A stretch of 18,263 nucleotides of DNA from Prevotella sp. (GTDB lineage Bacteria > Bacteroidota > Bacteroidia > Bacteroidales > Bacteroidaceae). Below, piece after piece: positions 15,105 through 18,263 of the stretch. Under the pieces are notes generated by a model. It was not told the origin of the DNA. It made no database searches and worked only from the letters and a program-made list of their open reading frames with translations. The stretch is from positions 1 to 18,263 of the forward strand of contig JAEENF010000183.1 of the NCBI GenBank assembly GCA_016283605.1, written 5' to 3'. Every line of letters starts with the position of its first letter. Position 1 is the first letter of the stretch. The position numbers were made by a program, and so were the translations under genes.

Positions 15105-16108
15105 ACCACCATTCCCTCACTGACTTTATTCTGACCTTGGACGATGATCACATCACCGTTAGTCAGTCCTGTCTCTATGACCACGCCGCTGCTGTAGATG
15201 TCGCCTGTGGTGACTGCCTGACGGTGGGCCTTGCCTTGCTTGACCATCCACACATAGGTTTCCTTGCCGCTAACCTGAATGGCATCCTGCGGAACCAGAA
15301 TAGAATAGTCAGCACTCACGTCCTTCATGTGTACCTTGCATACCATACCTGGCAGCAATGTATGGCTTCTGTTCTCTACCAAGACTTTTACCGCGTAGGT
15401 GTGGTTGATGATATTCGCTACCACGCCCTTGTTCACCACTCTGCCCGTAAACACGCTATCGCCTAGGGCTGGTACCGTAAACTTCACGTCAGTGCCCTTC
15501 TTGATCTTACTGATCTCTTTCTCCGGAACCGATACGCTGACTTTCACCTTGTCAATCTTCACCAGTCTGAAGCCCGTCACACCAGGCATGACGCTGCTGC
15601 CTTCATGTACTGCATTCTGTGCCACATAACCATCAAAAGGGGCACGTAACACAATGTCGTCCACATTCTTCCGCGACATCGCCTCTGCAGCCTTTGCCTT
15701 GGTCAGCATCGACTCCATCTCCACCATTCTTATCTCTGGCAGTGTACCCTTGTCGTAAAGGTTCTTCAGACGACGGTAGGCATCCTCGGTCTGTGCCAGG
15801 GTCGAGGCACTCATTTCGTAGGCACTCCTCACGTTCTGTCCATCGGTCTCGGCCATGGCCTGACCTTTCCGCACGAATTGTCCTTCATCGACCATCACGC
15901 GAATAACCGTACCCAAGACCCCGAATGTGACGTTGGCGCCGTCTTCCTCTTCTATCACGCCCATGAAACTCTTGTTGACGCTCTGGGCGCCAGCCTCAAC
16001 TTTCTGGGTTCTCACACTGACAGTTTCCTCATGGGTCTGCGTCCCCTTTTTGTTACATGACCAAAGCAGGAAGGCTGCCGTAACCAATATAGCGATTTTC
16101 TGATTCAT
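15092..16108 (-). CDS. RND efflux periplasmic adaptor lipoprotein (membrane fusion protein)
   Basis: 338 residues. Signal peptide with lipobox LLWSC (Cys18), so probably anchored by lipid. The first half of the lipoyl (biotinyl-lipoyl-like) domain is at about 62-92 (VLGTVIRVMVDEGQFVRKGQ), a helical hairpin at about 95-145 (SAYEMSASTLAQTEDAYRRL, MLTKAKAAEAMSRKN), the second lipoyl half at about 150-175 (VLRAPFDGYVAQNAVHEGSS), then a beta-barrel (VSVSVPEKEISKIKKGTDVKF) and a membrane-proximal domain (LVPQDAIQVSGKETYVWMV, GLTNGDVIIVQGQNKVSEGM). It links pump and channel. Its stop lies in a 7-nt array. The glycosyltransferase remnant ends 31 nt upstream; I see no separate promoter in that spacer, so transcription may come from the L,D-transpeptidase promoter. 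Confidence 0.93.
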   Translation of the reverse strand: MNQKIAILVTAAFLLWSCNKKGTQTHEETVSVRTQKVEAGAQSVNKSFMGVIEEEDGANVTFGVLGTVIRVMVDEGQFVRKGQAMAETDGQNVRSAYEMSASTLAQTEDAYRRLKNLYDKGTLPEIRMVEMESMLTKAKAAEAMSRKNVDDIVLRAPFDGYVAQNAVHEGSSVMPGVTGFRLVKIDKVKVSVSVPEKEISKIKKGTDVKFTVPALGDSVFTGRVVNKGVVANIINHTYAVKVLVENRSHTLLPGMVCKVHMKDVSADYSILVPQDAIQVSGKETYVWMVKQGKAHRQAVTTGDIYSSGVVIETGLTNGDVIIVQGQNKVSEGMVVKSE

Positions 16109-16139
16109 ATTTGCGATTTGAAGATTTGTTATGCTTTTA

Positions 16140-16655
16140 TTACTCCTCTACATTCAGTTCATCCATCACGATAAAGATGGGACGGGCCTTCACCTGATCG
16201 AAAATGCGTCCGATGTAAAGGCCGAGCACACCCATCATGAAAAGCAGCAGTCCGCAGGCAAACCAGATGGAGAAGATGGTCGTGGTATAACCGGGCACCG
16301 TGTAGAATTCCAGGAAATAGGCAATGACATTGTAGAGGGCCGTGATGACGGAAAGGAACGACATCGTGAAGCCTACCACTACTGCCCCTTTCAAGGGTCG
16401 TGTGCTGTCGGCGATGATGGCATAGTGCTCGCCGAAGTTGCGGCTCAGGTTAAGACCAACCACACGCTTATCAACGGCACAGACCTGACGGATGGCCTCC
16501 CACACATTGTCGGGCGAACAGTCATTGACGAGGATAATCTCGTAACTGTCGGTCAGTGTCTGCAAAGTGGCGTGCAGCCGTTTCAGCAGTTCTGCCAGTA
16601 TCGACTCCCCGTAATACTCCGGGATGACGATGGATATATCTTTGTTATTGATCAT
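16140..16655 (-). CDS. Family 2 glycosyltransferase with an internal in-frame deletion (probably inactive remnant)
   Basis: 171 residues, about half the usual ~315. Residues 1-82 match the start of polyprenyl-phosphate/undecaprenol-type GT2 enzymes (ISIVIPEYYGESILAELLKR, YEIILVNDCSPDNVWEAIR, GLNLSRNFGEHYAI). The chain then jumps straight to the C-terminal membrane part (RPLKGAVVVGFTMSFLSVIT, TVPGYTTTIFSIWFACGLLL, GVLGLYIGRIFDQVKARP) with two transmembrane helices. The missing middle of roughly 140-150 residues would carry the DxD metal-binding motif and the acceptor site. The frame is kept open across the junction near 16395-16405. Its ATG overlaps the L,D-transpeptidase stop by 4 nt. Either a decaying gene or a membrane fragment with a new role; I favour decay. 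An assembly error in the middle is a third option. Confidence 0.75.
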   Translation of the reverse strand: MINNKDISIVIPEYYGESILAELLKRLHATLQTLTDSYEIILVNDCSPDNVWEAIRQVCAVDKRVVGLNLSRNFGEHYAIIADSTRPLKGAVVVGFTMSFLSVITALYNVIAYFLEFYTVPGYTTTIFSIWFACGLLLFMMGVLGLYIGRIFDQVKARPIFIVMDELNVEE

Positions 16656-17266
16656 TCTCTGATTTTGATGACCAGCGACATGTCACAGTTCTTCAATATC
16701 TCAACCATCCGGTCCTCGTCGAAGGAAATGCAGCCGCCGGTATAGGGCTTCGAGCCTTTCACATGGATGAAGATAGCACTGCCATTGGGATAGATACACT
16801 CCTTGTTGAAGTCGGTGGCGATGCCGTAGTTATACTGCGGCTGGTAGGAGTACATCTCCTCACCCTTACATTGGTGCTTGGTCTCTTCGGTGTCGATAAT
16901 CTGGTTGTAGTACTTGCAGTCCTCATCGCAAGCATAGGTTGTGGGCTTCACATCAATGTAGGGCATCGTCGTGCCAGGATTGGGCTTGACGCCGAAGGCA
17001 CTCAGCGGACGCAGCGTACCAATGGGGGTCTTGCCGTCGCCCTCGCCCGTCTTGCCAAGGCCGTTCTTGCCGACAAACACGTCGGTAACAAACAGCACCT
17101 TCCCGTCAACTGTCAGGCGGGCCTTGCCTGCACTGCCCTGTACGTCATACACTTCAAGCAACTGTCCCTTCTCTGAGACCGAATTATCATTATTCGAACA
17201 TGCTGTAAACACACTTGCGCCGCAAATGAGGGTAGCGGCCATCACCCATTGCATCATTTTTTTCAT
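16652..17266 (-). CDS. L,D-transpeptidase (YkuD-like) lipoprotein
   Basis: 204 residues from the ATG at 17266 (MKKMMQWVMAATLICG); the frame runs open to 17338 but that extension passes over the promoter. Lipobox FTAC (Cys23). The catalytic region includes GEGDGKTPIGTLRP (75-87) and AIFIHVKGSKPYTGGCISFD (164-183), with His168 and Cys179 as the probable catalytic pair; the usual SHGC is replaced by TGGC. YkuD enzymes form 3-3 crosslinks or attach proteins to peptidoglycan in the periplasm; some relatives only bind or cut. Four further cysteines (113, 117, 133, 157) could form disulfides. It is the first gene behind a clear promoter at 17296-17326 and overlaps the glycosyltransferase remnant by 4 nt. 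Confidence 0.85.
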   Translation of the reverse strand: MKKMMQWVMAATLICGASVFTACSNNDNSVSEKGQLLEVYDVQGSAGKARLTVDGKVLFVTDVFVGKNGLGKTGEGDGKTPIGTLRPLSAFGVKPNPGTTMPYIDVKPTTYACDEDCKYYNQIIDTEETKHQCKGEEMYSYQPQYNYGIATDFNKECIYPNGSAIFIHVKGSKPYTGGCISFDEDRMVEILKNCDMSLVIKIRE

Positions 17267-17295
17267 ATGGATTGTTATAGAATTCGTTTCGGAGG

Positions 17296-17326
17296 CAAAG
17301 ATACGAAAAAATTCCGAACCAACAAA
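17296..17326 (-). promoter_or_regulatory. Bacteroidota-type promoter of the L,D-transpeptidase / efflux unit
   Basis: On the minus strand TTTG (17326-17323), then 19 nt, then TATCTTTG (17303-17296). Both boxes and spacing match the Bacteroidota consensus. The leader would be about 25 nt. As later spacers on this strand are short, this may drive the whole 17266-10608 gene set. Confidence 0.75.
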
Positions 17327-17345
17327 AAAACAATGCACAAATTTG

Positions 17346-17379
17346 TGTCAGGTCCCTTTTTTGTTAGCGCATCCTGACA
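17346..17379. repeat. Inverted repeat, first of a tandem hairpin pair
   Basis: TGTCAGG (17346-17352) and CCTGACA (17373-17379) are perfect reverse complements separated by 20 nt. The arm shares TCAGG/CCTGA with the larger hairpin that follows. Confidence 0.55.
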
Positions 17380-17389
17380 GCGTCTCAGC

Positions 17390-17432
17390 GGGGTCAGGAT
17401 ACAATGTGACAGTCACAAATTATCCTGACCCC
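17390..17432. repeat. Nested hairpin element (REP-like)
   Basis: Outer arms GGGGTCAGGATA (17390-17401) and TATCCTGACCCC (17421-17432) are perfect 12-bp complements. Between them TGTGAC-A-GTCACA forms a second perfect inner palindrome, with only 3 unpaired bases on each side between the two stems. The whole 43-nt element is almost fully self-complementary and stands right at the broken 5' end of the AraC-type remnant. Confidence 0.85.
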
Positions 17433-17438
17433 TCGTGA

Positions 17439-17688
17439 CACACGGTAGAAGCATATGCCAGCGAACTCTGTATCTCACCGAAATACCTCACTGCTGTCTG
17501 CAAGAAGAATTCAGGCAAGACCGCCAACGAGTGGATAACAGAACAAGTGTTGGAGGACATCCGCTACTATCTGCGTCAGACCGACCTCAGCATCAAGCAG
17601 ATTCCCCAACCCCTCCTTCTTCGGCAAGTATGTCAAAGACCATTTCGGTATGACGCCGTTGGAATTCAGACATACCTTTGTGGAATAA
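17439..17688 (+). pseudogene. Remnant of an AraC-family DNA-binding domain, truncated and frameshifted
   Basis: In the frame starting at 17439, directly after a TGA, the translation reads TVEAYASELCISPKYLTAVC, then KKNSGKTANEWITEQVLEDI and RYYLRQTDLSIKQ: the first helix-turn-helix of an AraC/XylS-type regulator in the Bacteroidota style. After codon 17598-17600 the match jumps frame and continues as FPNPSFFGKYVKDHFGMTPL, then EFRHTFVE and TAA (17686-17688), the second helix-turn-helix. The residues expected in between (IADELG type) are missing, consistent with loss of about 17 nt. Everything N-terminal to the DNA-binding domain is gone; the break lies at the hairpin 17390-17432. No start codon or promoter remains. 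The identity is clear from the two motifs; the deletion size is inferred from the family pattern. Confidence 0.85.
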
Positions 17689-17692
17689 TAAA

Positions 17693-17719
17693 TGACGCTG
17701 TCATTTGTCATAATTGTCA
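17693..17719 (+). repeat. TGTCA-rich 27-nt repeat, copy 1
   Basis: Pattern TGAC-nnn-GTCATTTGTCA followed by TAAT-TGTCA. Twenty nt from 17700 are identical to copy 3 at 18156-18175. Two more TGTCA-type pentamers follow directly (to about 17727). Confidence 0.85.
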
Positions 17720-17930
17720 TGTGTCATGATTTGCGGATCGCACTGTAGGAACGATCCCTGTCGTGAAGTAGCGACTGTGTCAATTGTGAGAAAAGGCCGT
17801 GCGGAAAAGTGGCGGGAGATGAGAGAGAAGTGGCTTCGGACGGCATAAAAGGGCCTTCGGAGTGAAGAAAAGCGGGGGCTGATGATGGCCGTCGAGGGGG
17901 CGGCTGTCATGCAGAAAACGGGGTATTAAA

Positions 17931-17995
17931 GGTAGCATTTGCTACTATACTAGGGCGCAATTTTTTTCTCCTATGGTAGCAATTTTTTCCTAGGC
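17931..17995. repeat. GGTAGCA / CTAGG short-repeat block
   Basis: GTAGCA-TT-TGCTAC (17932-17945) is a perfect 6-bp inverted repeat with a 2-nt centre. GGTAGCA recurs at 17975, GCAATTTTTT occurs twice (17957 and 17979 areas), and CTAGG/CCTAGG occurs at both ends. Function unknown. Confidence 0.6.
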
Positions 17996-17999
17996 AGCA

Positions 18000-18026
18000 T
18001 GACAAACGTGACAAATGACAGTGTCA
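18000..18026 (-). repeat. TGTCA-rich 27-nt repeat, copy 2 (inverted)
   Basis: On the minus strand: TGAC-ACT-GTCATTTGTCA then CGTT-TGTCA; it differs from copies 1 and 3 only in the short linkers. Confidence 0.8.
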
Positions 18027-18067
18027 TTTTCCGAGAGGGCGAATATTGAGATTGTTTGAAAATTATT

Positions 18068-18107
18068 TCATCTTTATATATAATATATATATTATATATA
18101 AAGATGA
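18068..18107. repeat. Perfect 40-nt AT-rich palindrome
   Basis: Reads TCATCTTTATATATAATATA up to the centre (18087/18088) and is exactly self-complementary over all 40 nt, with no spacer. It has no T-run after it and a weak AU stem, so it is a poor terminator; cruciform formation or a protein-binding site is more plausible. Confidence 0.9.
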
Positions 18108-18148
18108 TTAAAACGTCTGCTATTTCCGAAAACCTCCTGCGCAAAATC

Positions 18149-18175
18149 TGACAGCGTCATTTGTCATAATTGTCA
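18149..18175 (+). repeat. TGTCA-rich 27-nt repeat, copy 3
   Basis: TGAC-AGC-GTCATTTGTCA then TAAT-TGTCA. It lies 20 nt upstream of the -33 box of the promoter at 18195, where an activator or repressor could act. Confidence 0.85.
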
Positions 18176-18194
18176 CTTTTTGGTCGCGCAGATA

Positions 18195-18226
18195 TTTGGC
18201 GGTATCGGAAATTATGCGTAACTTTG
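18195..18226 (+). promoter_or_regulatory. Bacteroidota-type promoter at the right edge
   Basis: TTTG (18195-18198), 20 nt, TAACTTTG (18219-18226). Both boxes and spacing are consensus. It points to the ATG at 18251 with a leader of about 18 nt. Confidence 0.7.
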
Positions 18227-18250
18227 TGGCTGAAAAAAGAAGCAACAACG

Positions 18251-18263
18251 ATGAACAGTCAAA
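18251..18263 (+). CDS. Probable start of a rightward gene (only 4 codons visible)
   Basis: ATG AAC AGT CAA follows a consensus promoter at the usual distance. Too short to identify a product; the call depends on the promoter alone. Confidence 0.4.

Larger units (their letters stand above)
17689..18250. other. Repeat-rich intergenic region without a credible gene
   Basis: 562 nt. Contents in order: a TGTCA repeat (17693-17719), a 6-bp inverted repeat GGATCG / CGATCC (17735-17740 and 17752-17757), a purine-rich GC-rich stretch (about 17780-17915) with no recognisable coding sense, a GGTAGCA repeat block (17931-17995), an inverted TGTCA repeat (18000-18026), a 40-nt palindrome (18068-18107), a third TGTCA repeat (18149-18175) and a promoter (18195-18226). 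A minus-strand reading frame at 17701-17910 has a low-complexity Ser/Arg/Phe-rich product and runs over the repeats, so I do not call it. Confidence 0.7.

Noticed and set aside
17267..17338. Upstream extension of the L,D-transpeptidase by 24 codons
   Set aside because: It reads through the consensus promoter and would put non-signal sequence ahead of a normal lipoprotein signal peptide.
17435..17653. 72-codon plus-strand open frame over the AraC-type remnant
   Set aside because: It is out of frame with the visible helix-turn-helix homology; the homology frame is broken, so a pseudogene is the better call.
17701..17910. 69-codon minus-strand open frame
   Set aside because: Low-complexity product that translates through repeats, with no start context or promoter.
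18068..18107. Rho-independent terminator
   Set aside because: The stem is almost purely A/T and not followed by a T-run, so it would not terminate well.

Overview
The window reads as chromosome of a Bacteroidales bacterium, most likely a Prevotella-type species. Four things point there. Promoters match the Bacteroidota consensus (TTTG, 19-20 nt, TAnnTTTG) upstream of thrS, an L,D-transpeptidase and a gene at the right edge. Start codons lack a clear Shine-Dalgarno. The gene order SPOR lipoprotein / yqgF (ruvX) / def / TPR protein / thrS fits this order, as do the families present (DUF4348, CotH proteins, YtxH/holin-like pair). No rRNA, tRNA, CRISPR array or intact transposase was seen. Species-level assignment is inference.

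Layout. (1) 1-5692, minus strand: a housekeeping and envelope cluster transcribed leftward: SPOR lipoprotein, yqgF, def, a TPR protein, a secreted CotH protein, then thrS from its own promoter (only its first 69 codons are in the window). (2) 5908-6762, plus strand: a compact trio of a YtxH-like protein, a two-helix holin-like membrane protein and a small basic protein. It ends stop-to-stop against the next unit with no spacer. (3) 9405-6763, minus strand: DUF4348 lipoprotein, murB and a PhnP-like metallo-beta-lactamase-fold hydrolase. (4) 9543-10601, plus strand: pheS, divergent from unit 3. (5) 17266-10608, minus strand: a lipoprotein L,D-transpeptidase, an internally deleted family 2 glycosyltransferase, and a complete tripartite RND efflux system (lipoprotein adaptor, 1029-residue pump, TolC-like outer membrane channel). 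(6) 17340-18263: a repeat-rich, nearly gene-free end holding nested hairpins, the frameshifted remnant of an AraC-type DNA-binding domain, three copies of a TGTCA-rich 27-nt repeat, a perfect 40-nt AT-rich palindrome, and a promoter firing rightward into a gene that begins 13 nt before the edge.

How the genes work together. Most of the window is cell-envelope and core information processing: peptidoglycan synthesis and processing (murB, L,D-transpeptidase, SPOR), translation (thrS, pheS, def), DNA maintenance (yqgF) and drug or metabolite export (RND operon).

The most striking thing is not a gene. At least eight gene junctions carry short tandem arrays with a period of 7 nt but different unit sequences (TTCACTA type, TTCAATG type, ATTATGA type, ATTTATG type). 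They supply stop codons, start codons and, in two genes, part of the signal peptide. Because 7 is not a multiple of 3, unit gain or loss inside those signal peptides would shift the reading frame. The second notable item is a pair of palindromic repeats lying in frame inside murB. The third is the dense repeat architecture at 17.69-18.18 kb.
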